Source: Kitagawia praeruptora
Lineage: Eukaryota; Streptophyta; Magnoliopsida; Apiales; Apiaceae
NCBI GenBank assembly: GCA_037693485.1
Contig: CM075346.1
Location: 123,492,001-123,556,000 of the forward strand
Length of the DNA: 64,000 bases
Direction: 5' to 3'
The notes beneath the pieces were generated by a model. The model searched no databases and was not told the origin of the DNA. It saw only the letters and a program-made list of their open reading frames with translations. Position numbers and translations under genes: made by a program. Below are positions 31,915 through 42,179 of the stretch, in pieces; the stretch's first letter is position 1, and every line of letters starts with the position of its first letter.

Positions 31915-34900
31915 CTCCCCCTCAAGCTGAGCAAGAGGTGATCGAATTGCTCCAAGCTTGGACAGTAAGTTGTGATGCTGCTTGACAGAAATTGGCTTGG
32001 TCAACAAATCAGCTAATTGAGAGTGAGAGGGAACATACTGAGTAACTATCTCACCAGACTGCACCTTTTCTCTAATATAATGACAATCTATCTCAATATG
32101 CTTTGTGCGCTCATGTTGAACAGGATTTGCAGCAATTGATATAGCTGCAATGTTATCACACTTAAGAACAGCAGGTGGCAAGTTGTTCAGTCCCATATCT
32201 TTAAGTAAAGCAGTCATCCAGGTGATTTCACAAGCAGTATGTGCCATTGATCGATACTCAGCCTCAGCAGTAGACCTTGCAACAACAGACTGCTTCTTAC
32301 TTTTCCAGGAAATAGGAGACTGTCCAAGTAATAGACAAAAGCCAGTAGTAGATCGTCTAGAATGAGAACAACTGGCCCAATCACTATCACAATAAGCAGT
32401 AATCTCTGCAGCAGATGAAGATGCCAGTAAAATTCCTTGAGTTGTTGTACCAGCTAGATATCTAAGTAACCTTTTAGCAGCCTGCATATGAACATTTGTA
32501 GGCTGATGCATGAATTGAGCTAAAGTATGCACAGCATAAGTGATATCAGGCCTGGTTACTGTGAGATAAATCAATTTCCCTAGAAGCTGTTGATAGGGAT
32601 GTGGATTTATGAGAATTTCCCCCTGACCAGGACTGAGTTTAAGATGAGCATCCAAAGGAACTTTCAAAGGTGTAGCATTAAGCAAACCATGATCTTTGAG
32701 AAGATCAGTTAGATATTTCTTTTGAGAAACAAAGAAACCAGCATGTGATCGATCAATTTCTAGACCCAAAAAATAATGAACCTCTCCTAGATCTTTCATA
32801 TGAAACACAGTAGATAGCATCTTCTTAAGATCAAATATAATCAAAGGATCATTGCCAGAGATGAGTAAATCATCCACATAAACCAGAATGACTACAATGC
32901 TATCATGAACTGATTTAGAAAATAAACTGTAGTCACTCTTTGACTGAGAGTACCCCATATCAATTAAAGTCACTGAAATTTTCTTATTCCATTGTCTGGG
33001 AGCTTGTTTTAGCCCATATAAACTTCTCTTAAGCTTGCAAACAAGTTCAGAACTGGTATGAGATGACATACCTTTGACAATTCTGCTGCCTAAACCAGAA
33101 TAACCCTGTGGAAATTTCATATACACTGTTTCTTCCAAATCTCCATAGAGAAAAGCATTTGTTACATCCATTTGAATTGCACTCCAGTTGAAAATAGCTG
33201 CAACAGCCAGCAATGCTCTAACAGTTGACATCTTGGCTACTGGAGCAAATGTTTGTTCATAATTCACTCCATATGTCTGTTTGCAACCAAGAATCACTAG
33301 TCTAGACTTGTGTCTTTCTATAGTACCATCTGATTTGTATTTGGTTTTATATAACCATTTACAAGCAATAGCTGTTTCTCCTTCAGGAAGGGGAACAATT
33401 TCCCAGGTTTGATTTCTTTCAAGAGCCTCTAATTCCAAATTTATTGCTTGAACCCAGTGCTCATGTTGAACTGCATCTTTAAAAAATATAGGATCTTGTG
33501 TGGCTTGCAAAGAAGCTTGAAAACAGACATATTGAGAAGTAACAGTTAGATCAGCTGTTGGTTGTAGACATGTTGCCTGAGCAAATGAAGCTGAATAGAT
33601 ATCCATCCAGCCTGGTGGTTTAACTTTCCTTGATGATCTTCTTAGTTCAGAAATATCTGAAGTAGATGACTGAGATTCATGAGAAGTAGAGTCATCAGAC
33701 TGATTAGTTTGAGTCACAACAGAAGATCCTTGCACAATGATGTCCTCATCTATATATGAAGAGGGCATAACATGAGGAAGATTTGTAGGCACTGGATTCA
33801 TGTAGTACTTTGTAGCATTCTCATTAAAAGGGAATATATGTTCTTGAAACTTCACATCTCTGGAAATAAAACTTGTTTTATCAATCAAACTTAATAGCCT
33901 GTACCCTTTTTGTGTAGGAGGATAGCCCAGAAATACAGAAGGCACATCTCTATTTGCAAACTTATCTGACTTTGAACTATCATTAGCAGCAAATGCCAAA
34001 CAGCCAAAAACCTTGAATTCTTGATAATCAACAGGTTCCTGGAACAATACCTCATAAGGAATTTTAAAATTCAAAGCCTGAGTAGGTAATCGATTAATTG
34101 TATACACTGATGTCATGACACAATCACCCCAGAAAGACAAATCCAAACCAGATTGAAGCCTCAGAGCTCTGGCCATTTCTAAGATATTTCTATGCTTTCT
34201 CTCCACTCTTGCATTTTGTTGTGGTCTATACACACAAGATGTTTGATGAACAATACCACAGCTAGCATACATTCTCTGGCACTCAACATCACTGAATTCA
34301 GCAGCATTATCTGATCTTATAGTTTGAATCTTTTTATCAAAATGAGTCAGAACATACTGATAGAACAACTTGAATTTTTCCAAAAAATCAGATTTATGTT
34401 GAAGTAAATAAATCCAAGTCATTCTGGAAAAATCATCAACACTTGTAAGGAAATACTTGTATTTGCCCCTTGTACTGACTTTATAAGGACCCCAAGTATC
34501 CAAATGAACAAGTTGAAAAGCAGTAGTAGCATGACTAGAACTCAGTTGATATGGTAATTTTTGAAACTTAGAGAGTGGACATGTAACACACACCTGATCA
34601 GTAGTATTCTTGACATGTTGAGTCAGCTGTGGAATATGAGATAGTACCACTTTAGAAGCATGACCAAGTCTGTTGTGCCATAAGTTGTATGATGTTATAT
34701 CTTGCTGAGCAGATATTTGATTGCTTGAGATATTGCTAGACACAGTTACTCCATTTTCCAAATAATACAAGCCATTTTCCAAATAATACAAGCCATTTTC
34801 CAAAATTCCAACTGCTTTAATCTGTTTGGAAACTGCATCAATAATCTCACAGCTTTTAGTCAAGAACATGACTTCACAATGATTGTCTTGAGCAAGCTTA

Positions 34901-35244
34901 TGAACAGACAACAAATTATGTTGAAACTGAGGCACATAGAGAACTTTTGTTAGACACAGTCCATTAGAAAGAACCATATCTCCTACATGAGTAATATTTG
35001 CAATAGCTCCTGTAGGAAGTTGAATTGTTGAATTTGAATTTGCTGGCACAACATTAACCAGATTCATCAAGTTGAAAGTCATGTGATCTGAGGCACCTGA
35101 ATCCATGATCCATCTAGAATTGTTACTGGTGGCTGAATAACAACTCACCATACCAGAAAAGGCTTCTAACTCATCATCTGTATCTGCACCCCTTGCATTG
35201 CTAGGTAACAACTTCAGTAATTGTTCCAACTGTGCATTAGTAAG
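31912..35244 (-). CDS. Copia-2 pol (protease, integrase, reverse transcriptase, RNase H)
   Basis: About 1110 open codons following the in-frame TAA that ends gag. Domains in order: protease WIMDSGASDHMTF; pre-integrase NLWHNRLGH; integrase HLDTWGPYK, IRSDNAAEF and PQQNARVERKHRN, where the usual Gly after QN is Ala; RT NQTWEIVPLPEGETAIACKW, QMDVTNAFLYGDLEE, SLYGLKQAPRQW and YVDDLLISGND; RNase H YCDSDWASCSHSRRSTTGFC, ARSTAEAEYRSMA and HERTKHIEIDCHYIREK. A tandem duplication of 24 bp (about 34751-34798) repeats ENGLYYL between protease and integrase. Apart from the gag-pol stop and these changes, pol looks functional. It has no start codon of its own. Confidence 0.93.
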   Translation of the reverse strand, partial: LTNAQLEQLLKLLPSNARGADTDDELEAFSGMVSCYSATSNNSRWIMDSGASDHMTFNLMNLVNVVPANSNSTIQLPTGAIANITHVGDMVLSNGLCLTKVLYVPQFQHNLLSVHKLAQDNHCEVMFLTKSCEIIDAVSKQIKAVGILENGLYYLENGLYYLENGVTVSSNISSNQISAQQDITSYNLWHNRLGHASKVVLSHIPQLTQHVKNTTDQVCVTCPLSKFQKLPYQLSSSHATTAFQLVHLDTWGPYKVSTRGKYKYFLTSVDDFSRMTWIYLLQHKSDFLEKFKLFYQYVLTHFDKKIQTIRSDNAAEFSDVECQRMYASCGIVHQTSCVYRPQQNARVERKHRNILEMARALRLQSGLDLSFWGDCVMTSVYTINRLPTQALNFKIPYEVLFQEPVDYQEFKVFGCLAFAANDSSKSDKFANRDVPSVFLGYPPTQKGYRLLSLIDKTSFISRDVKFQEHIFPFNENATKYYMNPVPTNLPHVMPSSYIDEDIIVQGSSVVTQTNQSDDSTSHESQSSTSDISELRRSSRKVKPPGWMDIYSASFAQATCLQPTADLTVTSQYVCFQASLQATQDPIFFKDAVQHEHWVQAINLELEALERNQTWEIVPLPEGETAIACKWLYKTKYKSDGTIERHKSRLVILGCKQTYGVNYEQTFAPVAKMSTVRALLAVAAIFNWSAIQMDVTNAFLYGDLEETVYMKFPQGYSGLGSRIVKGMSSHTSSELVCKLKRSLYGLKQAPRQWNKKISVTLIDMGYSQSKSDYSLFSKSVHDSIVVILVYVDDLLISGNDPLIIFDLKKMLSTVFHMKDLGEVHYFLGLEIDRSHAGFFVSQKKYLTDLLKDHGLLNATPLKVPLDAHLKLSPGQGEILINPHPYQQLLGKLIYLTVTRPDITYAVHTLAQFMHQPTNVHMQAAKRLLRYLAGTTTQGILLASSSAAEITAYCDSDWASCSHSRRSTTGFCLLLGQSPISWKSKKQSVVARSTAEAEYRSMAHTACEITWMTALLKDMGLNNLPPAVLKCDNIAAISIAANPVQHERTKHIEIDCHYIREKVQSGEIVTQYVPSHSQLADLLTKPISVKQHHNLLSKLGAIRSPLAQLEGE

Positions 35245-36237
35245 TTACACTGCAGATGTACTTGAGTTATTAACACTGTTAGTCTGAACATCATTATTAC
35301 TTCTAGAGATTGCTGGTTTATTTCCAGTCCACCTCTGTTGAAATCCAGGTTTTGACATGACTTTGACTCCTGGTTTTTTGGCATTTTTGTTATACCACTC
35401 AGGAAATCCAATCTTATGCCAACATTTATCACTTGTATGTCCTTTTTTGTGACACACAGTACAAATCACCAGTTTCTCTGATGTTGTTGAAGTACCTTGA
35501 CTAAACATAGCAGATGCATTATCATCAATAGAGACTTTTAATAGTTCTCTTTGATTTTCTTCTTGTTGAATAGTAGAACAAGCTACTTCAACAGATGGCA
35601 AAGGAGTACGCATCAACAATTGAGATCGAATTGTACTGTAAACATCATCTAATCCATTGAGAAAATGAAACAACTTAGATTCCTCTTTCTGTAGTTGAAT
35701 TGCTTGCATCAATCTCTCAGTTTCAGTTGTACTAGTAGTAATTGAAGGCAAAACATTCATCGCTTCTAATTCCTCCCAAATACTACTCATAGATGTATAG
35801 TAATCAACTATCGAGAGTTTGTTTTGTTTCATAACAAATAGATCACGAGTAAGCTTGTACTTACGAGATCCATTAGTAACAGCAAATCGATTTTCTAATT
35901 GCAACCAAATAGCTCTAGCAGTAGTCACAAACAAGATCGATGTACGAATAGAATCAGAAACGCAGTTATGGATCCAAGAAATTACCAGATTGTTACATGT
36001 ATCCCACTGTAAGCCTTCAGTAGCATTAGTTGAGCTCCGTACAACCGTTCCATTAACAAACCCTAGCTTTCGCTTTGAAGCTAACTGAATCTCGAATGAT
36101 CGTTTCCAAACACGATAATCTCCAGAACCAGTTAATTTTGCAACACTAACAGATAATGGACCATCGGATGGATGTATATACAATGGATTTTGAAGATCTG
36201 AGAAATTTAGTTGATTAGCAGATGAACTTGACGCCAT
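35245..36237 (-). CDS. gag: Copia-2 gag
   Basis: 330 codons from the minus-strand ATG at 36237 (MASSSSANQLNFSDL). An upstream in-frame ATG adds ten residues without homology. It has the Copia gag N-terminus YIHPSDG, KLTGSGDYRVWKRSF, the SWIHNCVSDSIRTSI segment typical of UBN2-type gag, and one CX2CX4HX4C zinc knuckle CTVCHKKGHTSDKC. It ends at TAA (35247-35245), and pol continues in the same frame, so the TAA has split what is normally one polyprotein. A CAA-to-TAA change would explain it. Confidence 0.92.
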   Translation of the reverse strand: MASSSSANQLNFSDLQNPLYIHPSDGPLSVSVAKLTGSGDYRVWKRSFEIQLASKRKLGFVNGTVVRSSTNATEGLQWDTCNNLVISWIHNCVSDSIRTSILFVTTARAIWLQLENRFAVTNGSRKYKLTRDLFVMKQNKLSIVDYYTSMSSIWEELEAMNVLPSITTSTTETERLMQAIQLQKEESKLFHFLNGLDDVYSTIRSQLLMRTPLPSVEVACSTIQQEENQRELLKVSIDDNASAMFSQGTSTTSEKLVICTVCHKKGHTSDKCWHKIGFPEWYNKNAKKPGVKVMSKPGFQQRWTGNKPAISRSNNDVQTNSVNNSSTSAV

Positions 36238-36344
36238 TGATGTACGAACACAAAAGCTTGAATTCACAGATCAACTAACAATGAAGAAGAAGAACATTTA
36301 TGATTATCAAAGTCAATCTCACTCATCTGTTGTCTCTGATACCA

Positions 36345-36612
36345 TCAAGAGAAACATGATTACACTAACAGATAGAAGAAAGCTTGATAATCTTCATTAA
36401 AGCTTGAAGCTTAGAACTCAAAGTTTGTTACAGAATGAAAACGATGAAAATGATCCTCTCCCTCTCTGTTTTTACATCATCTCGTTTTATAACAGAATCA
36501 TAACAGAATCAGTAAGTGAAATTACTAGTATAACCTCCTATCTTGACCTGAAAAAACTTAGCTACCCTTTAGTCTATTTATAGTAAAACATCACTATATA
36601 TGCCTTGCATTA
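36345..36612 (-). repeat. Copia-2 5' LTR
   Basis: 268 bp, followed on the minus strand by the tRNA-Met-type primer site. It shares ends and TATA-like motif with the 3' LTR. Confidence 0.92.
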
Positions 36613-36619
36613 AAACCAC

Positions 36620-37899
36620 TGATGTGTTAAATTATACCTAACCGCAAGCGCACGGTATCAATTGTAGTAGATACTAGCAAATACGGGTCGAATCCTCAAG
36701 GAGACAGTTTCAGTTTCAATTCAATTGTTATCAATTGTTTCTAGTCACAAACGATTGTTGGAAAATTTTATTAACTACTAAAACAAATTTAACAAAGTTT
36801 TAAATCAATTAATTAAGGGATCTAGGGCAATTCAGGTTCACCATGTTTACACCAAACAAATCACAAAAGTATAGCTTTTCAATGGGATTAAGTAATTAAA
36901 GCAATGGTTAATCTTTCTCAAGCATTAACACTCTCAGAATATCTAATGATGTTCTCACACTCACCTTCAATTCTGCTAATTGTATGTAAGCCTCTAGTAG
37001 TAAAATCTCTCGATCTATTACTCCTATTGCAATCAATTAATCTGTGATATTGCGCAATTAAACAAATTAAGAATTATAACATATCAATCAGAATTACTCT
37101 TTACCCATCAATCTACTAATCAAATTAAGCCCAAATCATGGTGCAAACATGGCTCCCCTTAGTACCCTAGAATTAAACTACTCACTCATGGTAAAATAAA
37201 AACTAATAATAATAATAATGAAAGAAGCCATAATAAACATGTAATAATAAACAAGATGAGATAAAGAGTACCTTAAACCTTTGAATAACGAAGAACAATG
37301 AAGATCCAAATTAAACTAAGTGCTTACAAAAGAAGAGATGAAGAGAGAAAAACGAAAACCCTAGCTTATGTAAAAATACGTCTGTCTATGTCTATCTATC
37401 TTTTCACGTTTTTTCTTCCTTTTATAATAAAAACTCCTTAATAAAATCTGATATCTATCTCCTAATAAAAGTATTTTTAATATCCTAATCAATTTACAAA
37501 AAGATATCCATAATTGAATAGGATTTTCTTGTAAAATTCGTCACTAATTTTACTCCTCTGTTTCTGGGCTCTTCCAGTTGGATTTTGCTTACTGGACCAC
37601 CTCTGAATTAAAGATAATTCCCTAAGCTTCGCGTGGACAGTAAGATCGTCAAATTCTGACTTCTGGAACTCAAGATATGGCCCAAACAGTGCAGACAGCC
37701 CGTATAGCCCAATATTACGAATTTTCTCCTATTTTATCTCCAAAATAGCTCTTTTTGCTCCAAATCCTTCCAAGTTATGGATTCTTTATTTCCTACAATA
37801 AAACAATAAAATCTATTAAATAAAAATCCAAATCAATGCAAAACACAATAAATATGAGAATAAAATCATCTAAAATATATATAAAAATATACTCTATCA
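36620..37899 (-). repeat. Gypsy-2 3' LTR
   Basis: 1280 bp. The plus-strand start contains CGCAAGCGCACGG and GGGTCGAATCCTCAAGGAGA, motifs found at this end of many Athila-like LTRs. Related wording, CGCAAGCGCACG, is in the Gypsy-3 LTR. Confidence 0.92.
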
Positions 37900-40388
37900 A
37901 ACATCCCCACACTTAGCATTTGCACGTCCTCGGGCAAATAAGTGAAATAAAAACTAAGTCCTAACAAACATCATTTTCGTAGATGACACGATTGCATTGA
38001 GCATATGCAACAAGCCGTTAAACCCCTAGGCAGCCCTAGTAGGACGAGTGTTGTCTCGTGAGGGTTTATAGTGAATGTACCCACAAAATTCATCCAACCA
38101 TGCAAAAGATCAATGCCAACACAACACCACACACACAAGTCCTCTCATGCCACATCAACTTAAGAATCAAAGTAAACATACGATGTCTTGGTGTCGAAAG
38201 TGCAAGTATTCACGTAGTCTACTCAACCAACATGCAGAAGGTCATAAAAATTCATGTCAAGTGTAAAAATCGTTGGTAATCATGCTAAGCCCACAAGAAA
38301 CACATCTTTAAGTCTAAACCCGGGATCTCCTATGCCAAAACAAGTAATAACTCACCTTTCACTCAAAAACGAATATTCACTCAAGAACAAGGTTAAGTGT
38401 ATCACTCAATTCCAACAAAATCATAAACACAACTTGACACTCGCAATCAATCTCACTCTCAACACAACATACATTACTGATGAAAATCAAAAGGTCTTTA
38501 TTCGGGTTGTAGCGTGGGCTAGGGACAAGGTATGTCAAGAAAGCTAAAGAAGGTTAAGTCAAAAGCTAGTACCCAACAATAATCATTATTCAATTCCCTT
38601 TCTATTAAAACAAATACTTCCCCACACTTGGATTTTTCAATAACCCTTACATAATAACTTGACTAGTCGAATGAAGAAGGATCATACAAACATAAGAATG
38701 CTCTCAAATTTATTCATTCATTTTTTTTTTCTTTTTTTTTTCTTTCTATTTTTTTTCTGTTTTTTTTTTTTTTCTTTTTTTTTTCTTGAGAGCTAAAGAA
38801 TAAACACAATGATCCATAGATATTTTTATGAATTTTGACTAGCAAGCATCAACCCAAAATCAATATTCCCCAAAAGTATGATCATCAATAACCCCCCTTT
38901 TATGAACACCTTATTACTCCCTTAAGCACGATACTAGCCTTTGACAATTTAGGATCAAAAATTACTGTAAGGCCAATAGAATAAAAAAGATAATGGCAAG
39001 TAATGTAGTGTGTCACCGAAAGAATAGGATTAGGCTCAAAAGATTAACTAATTGATCATGTATAAAAGGTGTGGAAATATGGGAAATACGAGGTTAAACC
39101 TAAGTGCCTTTATCATCTCATCATCAAGTAATATCATGCATTTCAAGAAAGATCTCAAGTAAGTGCTAGCAATGTAAACAACATGTGGACACTCAAGCAA
39201 ACGAAAAATCATGCAAAAGATATGCATATAGGCTCAAAACTCACTTGGTGTGACAAAACATAATCAATCCCAGGTAACAAGACTCTCTAACGCACCTACT
39301 TGTACTCAAAGCATGGAAACCAAGTCATCTTGCACATATTCATGTCATTCTAATCACTTACTACATCCAATTAAGTCTACCAGCTTCAACTTGCTAGTGT
39401 AAGTGTGTGCACAAGAACAAAGCACGTCACTTCTCATACAAAAGCGTCAATAAACACAAGAATTCTACGCATGCATGGGTTTATCAAGCAAAATACAACA
39501 ACTAATCAAATTGCATGGCTAGAATTATTTTTGGTATTTTTTAATTTTTAATTTTTTTGGAATTTTTTTTTTTTTAAACAAGTAATACACAAGTAATACA
39601 CTACGTTGAGAACACCTCCCCACACTTAAGCGGTTCATTGTCCCCAACGAACTAAAGAACAAGATACAAAAATACAACTAAAAACAAAATAAAACTACAC
39701 TAAAAAGAAAAGAAAGAAAACTCCCCTGGAATCAAGGTGTCAGGTGTGAAAACCATCCCTCATTTGCTTAGGAGCCATCCACTCACCACTTCCGAACCAC
39801 TCACCAATCATATGAACCAACCCAACAATTTTTTTCCTCGCCAAAAGAATCAATACCCAACTCACAAGAAGCTCCATCAATAATTTCCAAGCAATATCAC
39901 ACCAAAAATAGCCCAAATTCCAAGAATAATACAAAATCCCAATTTACAAGAACACAAATTCGTAATAAAAATAAAATTAGAGAAAAAGATTTACCCAATA
40001 CGAATCAAAGAGGTGAACTTGCAATTAATTCCTCTTTAGAATTGAATTTTTAAAGAAGTAGAAAAGGAATTGGATTTGTATGTATAGGTGGGTATATATA
40101 TTTGGGGGAAAAAAATAATAATAAAAATAAAAATAAAAAAATAAAAAAAATAAAAATAAGAATAAAAAAAATAAAATATGAAATAGGATATGGATTGGGA
40201 ATAATTTGGAATTAATATGGGGCTAGAATTAGGATTTTAGGTGGAGAAAAGAATTAGAAAAGGGGTTGGAATTGATTTAGGAGATGAATTGATTTTAATA
40301 TATAATAAAACATATATATACACGTCTTTGACTAACTAGTACTATATATTAACTAAACTAATACTACTATATACAATAAACTCACCTG
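37900..40388 (-). other. Gypsy-2 non-coding spacer
   Basis: About 2.5 kb without a credible ORF. It begins CATCCCCACACTTAGC, contains T-rich runs (38727-38784, 39530-39577) and A-rich AAAATAA runs (40106-40175), and includes a block (37979-38092) strongly similar to one in Gypsy-3 (53697-53812). In full-length Athila elements this side of pol may hold an env-like ORF. None is visible here. Confidence 0.75.
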
Positions 40389-42056
40389 TTACAAATTGGC
40401 GCATGTACGAAGCAGTTCGATCTGGCGCATCATGCATGGTTGGGGCGCTTCACGCGCGGGCGGTTTCTGCCAATCCTGGCGCACTTGCGCGTGCTGGCGC
40501 ATCATGCGCTGGCGAGCACTGTTCGACTTTTTTTTTTTTTTTTTTTTTTTTGCAGAACACTCATTCAACAATTTTTTTTTTTTTATAAGAAAATGAAATA
40601 AAAAATCTACTAACCTTATAAAAATCATGGGTTGCCTCCCAAGCAGCGCTTCTTTAAAATACTCTGATGGAGACGGAATATCCAATTTCTCGATCTTAAA
40701 CTCGCCACCACAAAAAGTATCAAGAGTGTTAGTGGTTGTCTTTATCCTACAGAAAGTCTCCAAACAAGCATCAGTAAAATAAAATATGTCATTAATAAGC
40801 AATAGAGAGAGTGCTTGTGCAGTTTTGGAAAACTTTGTGATAAAACAACGATAAAATTCAACACCACGAAAATATTGAACTCCCTTGACATAAGGTGGAG
40901 GTTCTGGTGGTGGCTTTTCTTCACTCCTCACTTTCACTGGAGTCATTCGGACATCTTGGCTTATCACATCATTGGCTAATAAGACACTTCCATCTTCTCC
41001 CTCTTCTCGAGCTTGAAACGTATGAGCCACTTTGTATGGATTCTCAACCAGAATTTGAGAAATATCATCTTGGACAATATTTGTTATCACATCAACCTTG
41101 AAATAAATGTTCTTGAGCAGAGAAGCCTTGTAAGTAGAGGCTAGATCGAGAGCAAATTTATCAATGCATGGTAGCTTAGGCACAGGTTGTGGAAGAGAAA
41201 CAACAACCATCTCTGTATTGCTTTCCTTTGTAGCCTCATCATCAGTCACATTGTCCTTGGTAGCAGCAACATCATTGATCTCGTCATCGGTGGCATGCTC
41301 CTTCTCTTTATCAATGGCCTCATCATCAACATACATGGAGAAACTATCATATTCCTGATCGCTTGTGAGATTGATAGCAATCAGGTCCTCTTCGGATAGG
41401 ATAGATGATGATGGTAAATAGTCGAGCTGCCCTGTAGTAGAAGAGTTAGCCAACTGTACAATTTGAGATTCAATCGCCAAACTTTGAGTTTCTAATTCTT
41501 CAAAACTCTTTAGCATTTTATTCAAGATATCCCACATCTCATTTGTCTGATCAGCCTGTACATCTAAACTGGGTTGAGAAACATGTAGATCTTCTTGTAG
41601 AGGAGGATATTGATATTCTTGCTGTGGCGGCTGCTCATATGACTGATAATATTGTTGCTCAAACTGTTGCTGATTATGATATGAAAAATTTTGAGCACCA
41701 TTGTCCTGGTAGTAGAAATCTGGTTGATTCACACATTCTTGATCAAAAGTGTTTGAATACTGATTGTACCCATATCCTTCTTCAAAAGAATTCATTTGTC
41801 CCAACTGAGCACTCTGAGAATTATAGATATTGTAAGAACATTCCAAACCATAATGACCCTGGACACCACAAATTGGACAGAAGTTGTAAGTTTTAGGGGC
41901 CACTTGTGACATCTCATTGATACTCATTGGACGCATGGTGGGCTCTGTATAGTTGAATGAGGCAATTTCTTGAGTGCGTGCCTCCAACATGGAAGAGAGT
42001 AGTGCAAAAGTATGAACTTCACCCATTGCAAACCTGTAAACACTCAACAAAGCCAA
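40389..42056 (-). CDS. Gypsy-2 chimeric gag/pol-remnant ORF
   Basis: A 555-codon minus-strand ORF. The N-terminal part has a CX2CX4HX4C knuckle (CPICGVQGHYGLEC) and a Gln/Tyr-rich stretch (HNQQQFEQQYYQSYEQPPQQ), as in Athila-type gag tails. A long acidic region follows, with DDEI and DDEA repeats. Then FRGVEFYRCFITKFSKTAQA and FTDACLETFCRIK match the end of a Gypsy RT and the RT/RNase H connection, where the usual form is HAGFYRRFI. The C-terminus runs through LLGRQPM into a Lys homopolymer encoded by a long A run and unrelated sequence. Most of pol is deleted, and the ORF joins two distant parts. It is open in a recently inserted copy, so it may be translated. Confidence 0.7.
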   Translation of the reverse strand: MALLSVYRFAMGEVHTFALLSSMLEARTQEIASFNYTEPTMRPMSINEMSQVAPKTYNFCPICGVQGHYGLECSYNIYNSQSAQLGQMNSFEEGYGYNQYSNTFDQECVNQPDFYYQDNGAQNFSYHNQQQFEQQYYQSYEQPPQQEYQYPPLQEDLHVSQPSLDVQADQTNEMWDILNKMLKSFEELETQSLAIESQIVQLANSSTTGQLDYLPSSSILSEEDLIAINLTSDQEYDSFSMYVDDEAIDKEKEHATDDEINDVAATKDNVTDDEATKESNTEMVVVSLPQPVPKLPCIDKFALDLASTYKASLLKNIYFKVDVITNIVQDDISQILVENPYKVAHTFQAREEGEDGSVLLANDVISQDVRMTPVKVRSEEKPPPEPPPYVKGVQYFRGVEFYRCFITKFSKTAQALSLLLINDIFYFTDACLETFCRIKTTTNTLDTFCGGEFKIEKLDIPSPSEYFKEALLGRQPMIFIRLVDFLFHFLIKKKKLLNECSAKKKKKKKKSNSARQRMMRQHAQVRQDWQKPPAREAPQPCMMRQIELLRTCANL

Positions 42057-42155
42057 GAAAACGAAGTAAAATCTGCCTCAATTGGAACAAAGGTTCCAAC
42101 GAGACAATGGAAACAATCTAAACAACTAAATTAAAATCAATAGAAACTCGCTGTC

Positions 42156-42173
42156 TCCCCGGCAGCGGCGCCA
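42156..42173 (-). other. Gypsy-2 primer binding site (tRNA-Asp type)
   Basis: On the minus strand TGGCGCCGCTGCCGGGGA lies seven bases inside the 5' LTR end. It differs slightly from the Athila-type consensus with GTTGCC. Confidence 0.85.
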
Positions 42174-42179
42174 AAAACT

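Larger units (their letters stand above)
31647..36612 (-). mobile_element. Copia-2: nearly intact Ty1/Copia retrotransposon
   Basis: LTRs of 268 bp (31647-31914, 36345-36612) differ at about four positions by eye. They are flanked by target duplication AAACC (31642-31646, 36613-36617). The primer site TGGTATCAGAG lies at 36344-36334 on the minus strand, and a polypurine tract TTGAGGGGGAG precedes the 3' LTR. Gag and pol lie in one frame interrupted by one stop codon. Size (4966 bp) and domain order are those of a complete plant Copia. Confidence 0.96.

Noticed and set aside
38254..38547. 97-codon ORF in the Gypsy-2 spacer
   Set aside because: On the strand opposite to the element, low complexity, no homology recognised.
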